From positions 1,364,001-1,428,000 of the forward strand of contig OX463844.1 in NCBI GenBank assembly GCA_949825065.1: a stretch of DNA of 64,000 nt, read 5' to 3'. This document shows, piece after piece, positions 33,298 to 44,082 of this stretch (positions are counted from its first letter, which is position 1; each line of letters starts with the position of its first letter). The stretch is from Odontocerum albicorne. Taxonomy: Eukaryota; Arthropoda; Insecta; Trichoptera; Odontoceridae. The notes beneath the pieces are model-generated. The model did not search any database. It saw only the letters and a list, made by a program, of their open reading frames with translations, and was not told the DNA's origin. Both the position numbers and the translations under genes were made by a program.

Positions 33298-34730
33298 TTT
33301 CAGACTTTTTACCCTTTAATTAATTAAGTTGGATTACTAAAAGCCTGGATGTTACAATGTATGACTCTTACTCCGGTAGCTCAGTATAGGTAAAACAAGG
33401 CTCAATAAGATCTCAAGATGTCGTGGGAAGAGGTAGGCATTCGTCAGTGCTTGGGTAGGTATAAATACATAATGAAACACATATTTGCTGTTAATTGGTT
33501 ATATATTTAATCCTGACGAGCTGATACTCCGTCAGGAAAATCAAATGGGCAGATTTCTCGCTGCTACTCCGCTAACCTTTCAGATGGACAGGCAGTCGAA
33601 GTAATTTATTATCACACAACAGTCCGTTGCGGAAATGTGTCAATTCTCAAAGATTAGATCTCGCCAATCTCTAGAATACTCAAATATCACCATAAAATGA
33701 CAAGCAAAAGAGGATAAATAAGGTTGATCTTACTCCAAAACAGGACAAAATGTATTATCCCAGATCCGCTTCAAGTGTATGACCAGGTCGACTCGTATAT
33801 GGCCCTCTGACCTTATACTGTTACTACAGGGCCGCTGATGTGAAGAAATTCCCTCAGTGGTTGGCGACCGCCAATTCGTGTCGTAATACACCCACACGAC
33901 TCAGTTCCTCGGGAATTTACCGGACAAATTGTATCAAATAAGAATGAACAATCAAATGTGAGAAAAGCTTGTTCAAGTTCGCGAACAGCGTCAAGACGAG
34001 AATGATGTTGACTTGATAACTTCGTGGCGAGAGAATGGGCTCGGAAGATCGCGGTCCCTTAATTTAAGGGATCTCAGCCTAGCGCCGCCATTTTGGAACT
34101 CTATAGAAAGTCCCTCGCGACCGTTAAAAAAATCATAAACCTTTTCGTTATTTTGCCAATGAATAGTCTATTTAAACTTTCACAGCGTAATTAAGTCGAG
34201 AATCCTTTTTGTATAACATCCGGTGAAACTTATTGTTTAAGAGACAATACTGGACCCTTCTTTTTTTTAATGTATCTCGAGTGAATTGTTATTCTCAGCC
34301 GTTGTTTTCAATATTTAACTATGTCCGTAATAAATTAAGCTCGACGTATTTCTTTAGAAAGGAGAAGAGAAATTTTTTGACCCCTTTTTTCTCTCTCGCA
34401 TGACAATCGCGGTCATAAAAGCGCCTTCGCCCTCGAAATATATCTTGCGCAAAGTTTTATTTTCTTTTCTTAGTAACAATAGTTATCTGTGACTGCAATA
34501 AAACAGATCGCAGACGGAACACTAATTACCGATCCTCATAAAGTGTCGTGTATTTCTATACAAATGGGAAGACAAGCCAGCCACTCGAGGCAGTTAAGTT
34601 TGAAACAATAGGAAGCAATCCTTCTCGAAAATGACGCAAGATCTCCCTTTGACTGCTCTGGTTCACTATTTTTAATGGTTATTTTTTAACTACAATAAAC
34701 TAATTGGTCGGCCGTACCCAAGTCCTGACA
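33298..34730 (-). repeat. 5' LTR of the Gypsy-type element (1433 bp)
   Basis: It reads the same as the 3' LTR throughout, including the eight-T run near 34261. On the minus strand it runs from TGTCAGG to CTGAAA and should carry the promoter. No confident TATA box was assigned. Confidence 0.93.
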
Positions 34731-34734
34731 ATTG

Positions 34735-35094
34735 ATTATCTTTAGTTTTAGTTAAAGTTCGTTTTGTTGAGTAATATTTCACTGTGATCGATTTTTGTCG
34801 ACTTCAAACTATCAAGAGATATGGGGGTGTATGAAGCTTTAGGGAACACTGGTTGGCATCATTTTTTGTATGAAAATTAACGATTATATACGAACGTTTC
34901 ACCCCTACACTATACTCCACCTAAAGCCGAATGTGTTGCTATCACATATCGGAAAATCTACAAATGTTTCTTTGTATATCGTTTTCCTATGTAAGTTTTC
35001 TGCAGTCTTCGTACTAAATAAGTTTTAATGAATATATACAGATGCAGATAAGTTCATAATCTAATGTCCGCAACTGCCACATCTTTATCCTCTC
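34735..35094. other. Right flank of the LTR element
   Basis: It contains the second copy (about 34820-34935) of the unassigned dispersed repeat seen at 21440-21545, ending CACCTAAAGCCGAATGTG. Confidence 0.45.
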
Positions 35095-35165
35095 GTTGTT
35101 TACACAGTACAACCTGCTGGGTTTATTATCATATCGCAATATCTTCGAAACAAGTAGAATATATC
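35095..35165 (-). mobile_element. SINE family A 3' tail
   Basis: ACAGTACAACCTGCTGGGTT, then TATTATCATATCGCAATATC, matches the complement of the family A tail. No tRNA-like head follows. Confidence 0.45.
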
Positions 35166-35429
35166 CATCGCCTTTGCATTATATTCTTATGAAATTCAAA
35201 ATTTAACATATTTTTTTTCTTGATTCAATTGATTTTTTTGGTTGATCTCTATAATCTCATTTAAATACTTTATTTAACACTTGATCGTAAAAACAATTTG
35301 GTGGGCTTATTGCCAGGCAGAAATCTTTTTCAACCATCCAGACCAGAGTTAATAAAATAAATTTATACTTTTTATTTTGTTTTCTGCCATACGTTTTTGT
35401 TTTTTTTTTCTATTTATTCTTTAATCTAG
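35166..35429. other. AT-rich sequence, nothing recognised
   Basis: No feature was seen between the SINE tail and the LINE 3' region. Confidence 0.3.
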
Positions 35430-35850
35430 ATATGCGGGGGTGTGGGATGGAAGCCCCCTGATGCCCTTGCGGTCGAGCTCGCCCTACATTGGTGGGGTGT
35501 ATCTCGGCCGGGGGAATGTTTGTGGGATGAACCCGGACCTTTTAGTGTCTTCTCTCTTGAATGTATTTTTTTTTTGAAATCTATTTATTTTCTGTGTTTT
35601 TTTTATATATTCTTGTTCTACGTGTTCAAGGGTGTGGGCTGAAAAACATCTGGTGTCCCCGTGGCTGGGTTCGCCCTATATTGGTGGGGTGTATCTTGGC
35701 CGAAGAGATGCTATTAGATGAGCCCAGATCTTTTGATAGCTTCTGTATTTAATGTATTATCTGCAATTTATGTGTTTTAGAAGTGTTATTAAAAATAATC
35801 TGTACATACTATGTTGCTATCAATAAACCTATTATTTATTTATTTAAATT
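35430..35850 (+). mobile_element. LINE 3' UTR, tandemly duplicated (family G)
   Basis: Two direct copies of about 205 bp carry CGCCCTA(C/T)ATTGGTGGGG, then TGTATCT(C/T)GGCCG and GATGA(A/G)CCC(G/A)GA.CTTTT. The second copy ends GCTATCAATAAACCTATTAT, then TTATTTATTT: a polyadenylation signal followed by an ATTT repeat, a usual LINE 3' end. No ORF remains. Confidence 0.6.
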
Positions 35851-35944
35851 ACATAAACGCAAAAAAAATCAAATGTATATTCATGTTTATGAAATTTATG
35901 AACAATATACGAGTACATATATAAAACCTTTCGGCTTAACAATT

Positions 35945-36115
35945 CATGTGTGAACTCCGTAGTCTAGTTGGTAAGATGCTTAAAGTCCATTGGAGATTTT
36001 AGTTTGATTCCCAATAGTACTCTAAAAAAACATTTATAAAAGGTCCCAGTCTGCCAAAAGGTCCCAGTCTGCCAAAAGGTCCCAGTCTGCCAAAAGGTCC
36101 CAGTCTGCCAAAAAA
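35945..36115 (+). mobile_element. SINE family A copy with four 17-bp repeats
   Basis: Box-A-like TAGTCTAGTTGGTAAGATGC and box-B-like GTTTGATTCCC are followed by four tandem copies of AAAGGTCCCAGTCTGCC (about 36044-36111). The CCCAGTCTG phrase belongs to the SINE body, so the repeat is a local expansion of it. Confidence 0.65.
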
Positions 36116-36239
36116 ATTAACCTGATATCAATATTCCCGTGCGCCAGATGTGAACTAGACACGTTTGTTTGGCGTTGCTTCTTCACGTGCGGTAGTGTCG
36201 ACGTGTGTTATGACAAACTGCAAATTTATCGTCTACTAT

Positions 36240-36505
36240 TGTGGTTGTAGCCCATAGATTTGAATGATGGTTCCGAAGACAGGGTGTTGGCTAAACAATA
36301 TCTGACGTCCGCGCAGTAACACCCACTCTTCAATTTCTGGAGGTGTATCTTGATTGGGATGGTGTTATGACACGAGCCCAGAACGCTTGAGGACTCTTTT
36401 AAGTATATTTTTTATCATTGCCTTAAGATATATGTGTGATATTTCAAGATATATATTTAAATTGTATACTGCTATCAATAAAACTATTATTTATATTTTA
36501 AATGG
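36240..36505 (+). mobile_element. LINE 3' UTR, family G, second site
   Basis: GGTGTATCTTGATTGGGATG, a GACACGAGCCCAGAACGCTT segment and the end CTATCAATAAAACTATTATT match 35640-35840. Only the 3' end is present. Confidence 0.55.
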
Positions 36506-37004
36506 TTTTTATGTATCGCCCTACCGCGCTCTTTAATATAATTGTATCGCCAATTCAAATATTTTGAGGGGTACCATACGAATAAATGAATTAATAAATT
36601 CATTATTTCCCCCCAAATATTCCACGATAGAAAAATAATAAGGGAAGCATTATATTTGTTTAGATTATGTCAGTCTTAAGCAAATATGTCAAACTCATTT
36701 AATAATAGTTTATTGTGTAGTTACTTTTCATGTGAAGGCTTCGCCTAGGCCAGTGTCTCCCCATAAATCCTCGCGCCCCTGTCACGCGACGGGCAAATCA
36801 AAATTGTTCTGACAGCAGCCAATCACCCCCACACCCATATCTTTAACTCACACTCCAGTATCTTCCATATCTCTTCCCCACATACCCATACAATAGACTA
36901 CTGCCAAAAGTCGTTGAATCCATATTTAAGACATATATTTTTTATTTAAAAAAATCTCATTAGACATTCTTCTATCAGTTTCATTGTTACATATAAACCA
37001 TATT
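36506..37004. other. Intergenic sequence, nothing recognised
   Basis: A short GC-richer patch near 36765-36860 has no recognisable identity. Confidence 0.3.
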
Positions 37005-37085
37005 CTAAAAAAAATCTGGGTTCCAACAAGAATCAAATCTGCAGCCCCTGGGTTGGAAGACGCGTCTTGCCAATTAGTTGTTTAA
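37005..37085 (-). mobile_element. SINE family A 5' part
   Basis: GGGTTCCAACAAGAATCAAA is the box-B complement, followed by GACGCGTCTTGCCAATTAG, the box-A complement. Confidence 0.5.
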
Positions 37086-38671
37086 GTTTAATATCACCTC
37101 AATTATCCAACAGCTATAAACTAAAAGCTATGTGATTAAAATATTTGTTTTCGATGCAATGATAAGCTTTTATGCATTCAGGAAGTTCGTTGATGAATTT
37201 AGTATTAGCTAATTCTAGTGGCATACAAGTTGATGACCTCCGTGCTGTTGTTATGAAGGTGCAGGAGTTTCAGGTTATATTCGCATTGGTATTCAATTTT
37301 ACTAAAAAGAGTTTCTGTTTTGTTTTCACTTGAAGTATGTTTAACATATTTGGGGTTGTTTGTAAGATATGACCAAATGAAAGAAATCCGCAACGTAGTA
37401 CTATCTACAACGAAAGTTGAATACAATTCAATTCACCTAAAAGCAATGAGCTCTCGTAAACGTGGTTTACAAATATATTTTTGAAGTAATTGTTACTTTT
37501 TATCTTTGCTACTGTACCTTCAAAACGGCGCTATAAAAAAATACCTTTAAAAGTTGATTTTGATTGAAACACTTTATATTGTAGGTCGTATTTTTTGGAA
37601 AATTTCCACAAATTTTCTTTGATTGTGACCAAGAGACTCCCAAACTACCCTCTGTTAAAATAATAAAAAATATATGAACTATCGACGCATATTGAAATGT
37701 TTTTAATATGCGATTGGTTCCAAATAAATTGTTAAAAGCTTAGAGGGTACCATAAAACGGTAAATATGAACATTTTCTTTCATGCACTCACAAATTGATA
37801 ATTGGAGCCAGTGCAAAAAGTTTTTTTTACTTTCAGTAAGTTCATTGATGAATTTAGTATACGCTGATCCTGGTACCGTAGAAGTTTGTTTGTCATAGAT
37901 ACAATGGTTAAGATATTTGTGATATTTGTTATTTGCATAAAACAAATATTAAACTACAGTCATTACGTTTCTTCAGTGGATATAATCTCTGAAAATAGAA
38001 AGCTTTTTTGCTAATGAATTTGTTACAGTGTTTGGCGGATTTTCTTTCAGGATTAGAAATTTTATAAGGAAGTAATATTAAACTGTAAAATTGAGGCATT
38101 AAATTTGATAATTAGGGTATCTCCACGACATGTTTTTGCAAATTACCAACTTTTGGCAGTCGCCAACTAATATGTTCTCCACACCTCCCCGAAGCCCTGG
38201 GCGATAGATCCATTTTCTGAGCAATAAATTTTTTGTTCGGCAACAAGGAATTCCGGTAGGGGAAGGAGGTTTCTAATGGAATATTTAGGCTAGTGCCGTA
38301 TAAAACAGCGAACATTAATAACATTTTTCTAAAACAAATTGCTTTCACACTGGTGACGATTTATCGAGACCGAAATAATTTCGATATTTTTCAATTGTTT
38401 ACCTAGATTTTAAGAACTTAATCACCTTATCATATTATACGTTCCTAGTAGGCTCACTCGGCAAATGTTTTGTTCCACAGTAAAGTGATTGCAACGTATT
38501 ATTTGTAAAATTCTTGCATAATAAGACAGCATAGATTGGACAATCAATATGGATTTTCATGTAATATTGGCTAAATACAGGAGTCAAGTGTGAACTAGTG
38601 TTTGCAGGGATAAATGTATTGATTTATTATATTATTTATAGTTAAGGCATTAATATTCTGGAAGTTTAAAG
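37086..38671. other. Intergenic sequence with one duplicated phrase
   Basis: AAGTTC(A/G)TTGATGAATTTAG recurs near 37182 and 37840, suggesting two pieces of one unidentified element. Minus-strand frames at 37205-37426, 37703-37945 and 38112-38348 share no recognised motif. Confidence 0.35.
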
Positions 38672-39080
38672 ATATTTTAGCAGAATGGTTCTTATTGGAA
38701 GAGATGATGATGGTTGTTGATAAATAAATAAACTCGTTAAATCGCAATGCGGAAAGAGAGAGTTTATTTTTATAGTAACGTAGGTATTTATATCTTTTTG
38801 GAATGTGCGCGAGAGTGCGCTTGCAATATGCCTACGTCTCGCTTCTGTGAATGCAGAAACGGTTATTGTCGTATGTAGGTATTCATTTAAATACGGAACT
38901 GGTGAGATAGCCGTGGTGCGTTCTCTCTCTCTGGCGTGTGGTGCGGTCGCTCGGCCAACGTCAATGGCCGGCATGTGACCTTCGGACTGATTACTATAAT
39001 TTATCGAGGAATCCGAAGGTCGTTTCATCGGTCATTGACCGTATGTATGCGACAATATTCCGCGACGACCGCCACAATAT
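38672..39080 (-). mobile_element. Solo LTR, family S, copy 3, with ATAT target duplication
   Basis: The LTR is 38676-39076 (401 bp). On the minus strand it begins TGTGGCGGTCGTCGCGGAAT and ends TTCTGCTAAA. ATAT is at 38672-38675 and 39077-39080. The 120-codon frame across it is not a gene. Confidence 0.85.
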
Positions 39081-39262
39081 TGTAATTTGATTTATCAAAC
39101 ACTGTTTATTCCACTTTTTGTAACGGTATAACCCTACCGGTTTCAAGGTTCTCACCTCATTGTTTGCCCTCCCCTGATGATGAGGTGAAAGCCTTGGAAC
39201 CGGTAGGGTTATACCGTTACAAAAAGTAGGATAAACAATGTTTGATAAAACAACTTACAATA
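39081..39262. mobile_element. Penelope-like 3' ends in inverted pair
   Basis: The left arm (39081-39164) and right arm (about 39174-39262) are near-perfect inverted copies of one another. Both match the 3' end of the Penelope-like fragment at 10590-10690, for example GGTATAACCCT(A/G)CCGGTTTC and TTTTATCAAACA-type stretches. The right arm holds CTGATGATGAGGTGAAAGCC and the small hairpin CGGTAGGGTTATACCG. The pair starts directly after the target duplication of solo LTR copy 3. Confidence 0.72.
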
Positions 39263-39370
39263 AATTTATTGAAATGTGTATATGGATTTTCTTTGTTGTG
39301 TAGTTCGAATTTCACTGTTTTTTTCCTATTGTATAACACTGCTTACGTCTCATTCTAATTTATATGAGTT

Positions 39371-39738
39371 ATGTTACCGCGTGGTAACGCATTGGACTTC
39401 CGAACGGAAGTTTGCCGGGTGTAATTTCGTGCTGTGTTAGTCCCCCCGATTGACACGGGTATTTTTTCTACCTGGTATTTGGAGGTAAATGGATACATAT
39501 TATTTCAAACAAAGAAAAAAAATAATGGGGATACATTCTATAAAAAAAGAAATGAAACATGCTAATGTGTTCCAATCTTCTCACTTCAGGTGTGTCATCG
39601 GATTCACTGTAGTGGTGTAGTCGGTGAGTTTCCTGGTGGGCAACGGCTCACTTACTTAAAAAAAACTCCACCAAGTTAGTATTTGAATGGTGAGGGGATC
39701 TTTGACTACGAGGCCCAGCAATGATAACGAAAATATAT
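39371..39738 (+). mobile_element. SINE family B, copy 1
   Basis: The head CGCGTGGTAACGCATTGGAC, then TTCCGAACGGAAG, is tRNA-like. The body carries GTGTGTCATCGGATTCACTG and GTGGGCAACGGCTCACTTAC, and the tail GAGGGGATCTTTGACTACGA, then GGCCCAGCAA. Box B is decayed here but canonical in the copy at 51163. Confidence 0.65.
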
Positions 39739-39899
39739 ATTTGTTGTTGTTTTTTTTATTTTTATATCGAAAAGGTCATTTGACAGTTGGAATAAAATAA
39801 AAGTAAAAAAAGGCCCATATGAATTTAACAGAACTAAACAAAATGTATTAATGAAATTGATTTAACACAAGATAATTGAAAAAAAATATTGAACATGGA

Positions 39900-40040
39900 T
39901 AACGGTCAGATAATTCAAAGGAGCTGTATGAAAAGGTGTAAGGATGTAGAAGAGGCGAGAGATGTGTCACGATAGTAAAGTCTTGCGCTCTCTCATTTTG
40001 CCTACCTCGATAGGAACTTTACTAATGGTTTAGATATTTT
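39900..40040 (+). pseudogene. LINE family A 3' relic
   Basis: The reading gives RSCMKRCKDVEEARDVS, a stop, then an LALSFCLPR-like end. It is about 40 residues of the family A C-terminus. Confidence 0.6.
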
Positions 40041-40089
40041 TATTTGCCTTTTACATCATTGAACAAATATCGACGGGTTACGACAACCA

Positions 40090-40290
40090 CAGTGGTCTAG
40101 TCGGCCAATGCCTGTGTTCCTACCCGGAGGTTGCGGGTTCAATCGTCGTTGGAACCCGGATTTGAAAAAAAAAGGATTTTTGTCTTGTTTTCATTTCAGG
40201 CCTCTTTTATATATTTTTCTAGTTGATTGGAAGATGTTGGAATATAGCAATAAACCCGTCAGGTTTTATTACATACTACAAAGATAATAA
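40090..40290 (+). mobile_element. SINE family A, near full length
   Basis: Box A is near AGTGGTCTAGTCGGCCAATG, box B is GGTTGCGGGTTCAATCGTC, and the body has TTTTTGTCTTGTTTTCATTT. The tail is GGAAGATGTTGGAATATAGC, then AATAAACCCGTCAGG. This is the clearest plus-strand copy for defining the family. Confidence 0.65.
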
Positions 40291-40564
40291 TATTTTTTCT
40301 TGTCGTATTCTTATTGTTTATACATGAATCATATTTTAGTTGAATTTTAATTAATATAATTGTATTCTAAATAAAAATTTATTCAGGATTAAAGAATTTT
40401 CAGTATCCAAGATTAACTGGTAAATTAAAAAAAAATTCTATAAAGCAATAAGTATCACGTACTCAAAATAATTATTAAATAGTTTAAATGTTGGTGATGT
40501 ACAGAATGAAGTTATTAGGGATGAATGTGAACTTAAGACTGCTGTGTTGAGTTAGATGAAGAAA

Positions 40565-41040
40565 AACACCCTAAGTTGGTTGAGGCTCATGGAACGAATA
40601 AATGAATTAAGAAAGACTAACAAAATTAAAACATAATTAAAAAAAGAAGACCAAAAGAAGTATGGTTGGATCAAAGGAATGATATTTTGAAAGAAGGAAA
40701 AAAATATGTTGTATTGTACAATATTATAATTTCGTTGTATACAGTACAACCTGCCTGGCGTATTGCTATGTGGTGATTTCATCCAACCAATTAGACGTAT
40801 GTTAAAGAGGCCTTGAGTTAAAACCAGATTAGAATCCTTTTTTTAAATAATCTGGGTTCCAACGAGAATCGAACCCGCAGTCTCCAGGTTGAAATATACA
40901 TAGCGTCTTGTCAACTTAACCACGGAGGTCCTATTGATGTAGAAGAGATGAAATATGTTTGTCAATGTAGGAAAGTCTGGCGCTCTGTCTTCTGCCTACC
41001 CCAGCAGAGAAACGGCGAGATGTTATGATTGTAAACGTTG
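40565..41040 (+). pseudogene. LINE family A fragment split by a SINE
   Basis: The left part (40565-40705) reads LSWLRLMERINELRKT, then PKEVWLDQRNDILKEG. The right part (about 40937-41030) continues with VEEMKYVCQ and SGALSSAYPSRE-like sequence and the terminal GAGATGTTATG. The interruption is the minus-strand SINE at 40735-40936. Together they give the order LEW/ERMNE, DQ..DILKEG, VEEAK seen in uninterrupted copies. Confidence 0.7.
40735..40936 (-). mobile_element. SINE family A inserted in a LINE fragment
   Basis: GTTGTATACAGTACAACCTG, then CCTGGCGTATTGCTATGTGG, is the tail complement. GGGTTCCAACGAGAATCGAA and GTCAACTTAACCACGGAGGT are the complements of boxes B and A. Confidence 0.68.
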
Positions 41041-41755
41041 CTCACTTTTTTACTTTTGAATCTTAATCAAGAAAGAAACTCGGAATAATAATGGTTGGAC
41101 AACAAAAAAACAAACGGTAAAAGGATTAAGATGGGGATGAAATGTAATCAGAAATATTGGGTGTGATGTTTTTGATTTTTTTAATGTTCTTAATGGTGGT
41201 GTACATCTGACAACTCTTAAAAATCTCTACATAATAAGTAAAGGTAAGTTCTATGAAATTATTGAGTAACAGTTCCAAGTGGAGAAAATATGGAAAAAAT
41301 AATCACAACATACCCCAAATTATTTTCTTATTTAAAATTTCATCATTTCCACTGTCGAATTCTTTTCTCACTTGTTGGTCTGTTTACGATATCCAATCTA
41401 AAAAATAAAATCCCCTGGGCACAAAGGCATCTCCCCGAGTGAATCAATCTCCTCCTATTCAAAGGACCGAGATATCCATCAATGCTTGTGACCAGCACTT
41501 GTCCAAGTGTGGACCGCGTATTATTACTGCTAGATTCAATGTCCTAATTGTCACCATTTTCACAACCTAAATCATTGACTGCGCATATTATAAAGATTCA
41601 ATCCTTTACTGCCACAATTTAGAAAAAAAACTCGAAGTATTACTGACGCAATATTTGTTTTATTAAACTAAATATCTATACTAAATAACAAAAAACTCAA
41701 TTTTTTTTTTCAAAACAAGGAAAAATTATGATTTGCAAAATCCATTTCCAGGTTG
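41041..41755. other. Intergenic sequence, nothing recognised
   Basis: No coding or repeat signal was found. The stretch near 41400-41600 is slightly less AT-rich. Confidence 0.3.
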
Positions 41756-42348
41756 TTAACCTTTCCCTTCCTGTGCTGAAAAAGTTGTGTATTCAATACA
41801 CATGTAAAAATGAGCGATTTAAAATCGGAAGAATAAGAATATTCATAGCCAATTAATTAAATTTGAAGTCAAAGTGATAAAAATTGAAATTTAATTGCAA
41901 AAAACATGAAAAAAAAAACATAGGCCAACGTTCACAAAACGGGCAAAAAGACCACCTCAAACGAAAGCCGCCGACCTACTGATCGAGAGAAGCGGGCGAA
42001 CTGAGATTCTATTTCTTGCGTTCCCATATACCGAAGTAGAGTGAGAGTGAGACGTGAATAGCGTCGCTTCCTCACCCATAGCGGTGTTTTAGAATTAATA
42101 TACCTACGTCACACACAGGCACACGTTTGATTGTATTGGTGAATTTATTCCCGATGTTCACGAAATATCTCTGATGTGGTCGATAAGTGCTAATTATTAT
42201 TATTAATATTATTTTTTTCATTCAATGTGTAAATGTATTACGGAGGAATACCTAAAATCTGAACCCAGTTTTTATTACATTTACAGAGATATTAAAGTTT
42301 TTAGAAGCAATGTGTACTAGTTACACATCACAGGGAAAAACTGTTTAA
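41756..42348. mobile_element. TTAA-flanked piggyBac-like MITE, family P, copy 3 (reverse orientation)
   Basis: TTAA is at 41756-41759 and 42345-42348. The interior is the reverse complement of copy 1: AACGGGCAAAAAGACCACCT near 41940 corresponds to the GTTTTGTGAACGTCGG region of copy 1, and CATATACCGAAGTAGAGTGA follows. It is about 585 bp and non-coding. Confidence 0.8.
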
Positions 42349-42517
42349 AGAGTATGATGAGGAGTGCACTATGTCACTTGACAATGTATGACAATATATG
42401 GTACAAAGCTCATTTATTTCCGTATCTGGATAAATTATTATCAATTATGCTACGTGTTTCCAGTGTGAAGGGATATAGATCGCTCTTTTCTTCGTGTCAA
42501 TCAGGTCATGCCTAGAG

Positions 42518-42846
42518 GTATACGGTATATGGGAACGCAAGAAATAAAATCTCAGTTCGCTCGCTTCTCTCGCTTCAGTAGCTCGCGGGAATCCATTTGA
42601 GGTGGTCTCTTCGCCCGTTTTGTGAACGTCGGCCGATGTTTTTTTCGTGTTTTCAGCAATTAAATTTCAATTATCATCACTTTTGACTTCAAATTTAATT
42701 AATTTAAGCGGTTGGCTATGAATATTCTTATTTTTTCCCTCATTTTTACATTTTACAATCCCTCATTTTTACATTTGTATTGATGTGTATTAAATGCACA
42801 GCACCGTAACTCGCGGATTTTTTTAGCACAGGAAGGGAAAGGTTAA
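42518..42846. mobile_element. TTAA piggyBac-like MITE, family P, copy 4, truncated
   Basis: This is the right half only, from GGTATATGGGAACGCAAGAA to CACAGGAAGGGAAAGG and TTAA at 42843-42846. It lies in opposite orientation to copy 3, about 170 bp away. The left half is missing. Confidence 0.75.
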
Positions 42847-44082
42847 TTAATATTTTGTTGAATGGAAGCGAAACATGAACGACGAGAAAAAAACATCGTT
42901 CATATTTCACACAAAATGTTAAAACAAAGCTATAGGAATTTGGAGAAAGCGTTTACTCGTATTTACAAAATTAATCAGATTTTTTTTTTCTTCGTTCATG
43001 TTTCACTCCCATCGTTCACGTTATACTACCATTAAACAAAAAGAGACATAAAAGCTCACTTTAGCTTGAGCTTTTCTCTGAAATACAACAATGGATAGTA
43101 TATGCATTAAGTGCACCCCTCAGTCAATATAATATCGTAATTAAAGTATTTGGGCGAAGAGATGGAAAAATCCTGAAAACGCCGGTACCCGTTTGAAAAA
43201 GTTTGAGAAAAGGCTGCTATAGGCCCTCAACCCCCTATCTTCTGCGTAGATCCGATCTACTTCACTCTGCAGCATCACATTGGTATCAACACATTTATTT
43301 CCCATCCCTGAATAGGAAGTCATTCCATTCTATTACTTTCCTCTCACTTCTATGCTTGACATGTGGACGGGGACGATAATTCATCTACTCTCGGAGTTTT
43401 TTCCCCATTTCTCTTATTCTTACATATCAAAGCGCATAATTCAAGTTTTTCGTGGAAATTATTCCACTCCATATTAGTTATTATCACCTCGTCCTTCCAT
43501 TCAAACTAACACTTGTCGTATTCTTCTTCTAAGAAAGATCACACAGATACAATATATTTTTTTGCAATAATACTCAGATTTAGTTTAACTTTTTTTCTGA
43601 AACAAATTTAATACACTGTCCATAGTTTTGATATTTTATATTCTTTACATTTCTCAGTGATGGGTCGTCGATTGTATTTAAAAAAAATGTGGATCTATGT
43701 TTAAAAACATTATTTTCTTTATGATTTTTTTAATATTTAGAGAGGCGTTATGTTCTATCTTCTATTCGTTAGGGGGAATGTGAAGGTATCTATTAACATT
43801 CTTAAGTTGCTGACAGGAGCAGCATTTAATCCATCTTTATTGGAAAATATGTGAATTTATGTTCCTGATCACTGTTCGAGGTACATTAATACTCGTATTT
43901 ATCTGTGATTGGCAATGAGAAGTACGAGTACTATCTGACCAAGTGATATTTTTTTCCAGCGCGGGCTGTCACTTTTGAATAGAGCCTGGGATACTGATAT
44001 ATGCATAAATTTTTATTTTTTTTATAAAAAAGGTACTTTGAATTTTCTTATTAATGGAAGATAGTAGTTTCGGTTTAACAAT
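42847..44082. other. Intergenic sequence, nothing recognised
   Basis: A phrase near 42880 (ACGACGAGAAAAAAACATCG) is loosely mirrored near 43000 (TTCGTTCATGTTTCACTCCC). No element could be delimited. The 60-codon frame at 43141-43323 is unrecognised. Confidence 0.3.

Larger units (their letters stand above)
25001..34734 (-). mobile_element. Gypsy-type LTR retrotransposon, internally rearranged, with ATTG target duplication
   Basis: The element covers 25005-34730 (9726 bp). Two direct LTRs (25005-26437 and 33298-34730) have the same length and no difference I could find by line-by-line reading. ATTG sits just outside at 25001-25004 and 34731-34734. Coding order on the minus strand is gag-like N-terminal piece, gag with zinc knuckle, protease, truncated RT, as in Ty3/Gypsy elements. 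Integrase, RNase H and the RT active site are absent. The space between the RT stub and the 3' LTR (26438-30090) holds tandem repeats and unrecognised sequence. The apparent LTR identity implies a recent insertion, so mobilisation in trans by a complete relative is the simplest explanation. Confidence 0.9.

Noticed and set aside
34806..34940. Extension of the LTR element beyond 34730
   Set aside because: LTR identity stops exactly at 34730/26437 and the ATTG duplication follows. The later sequence is a different dispersed repeat.
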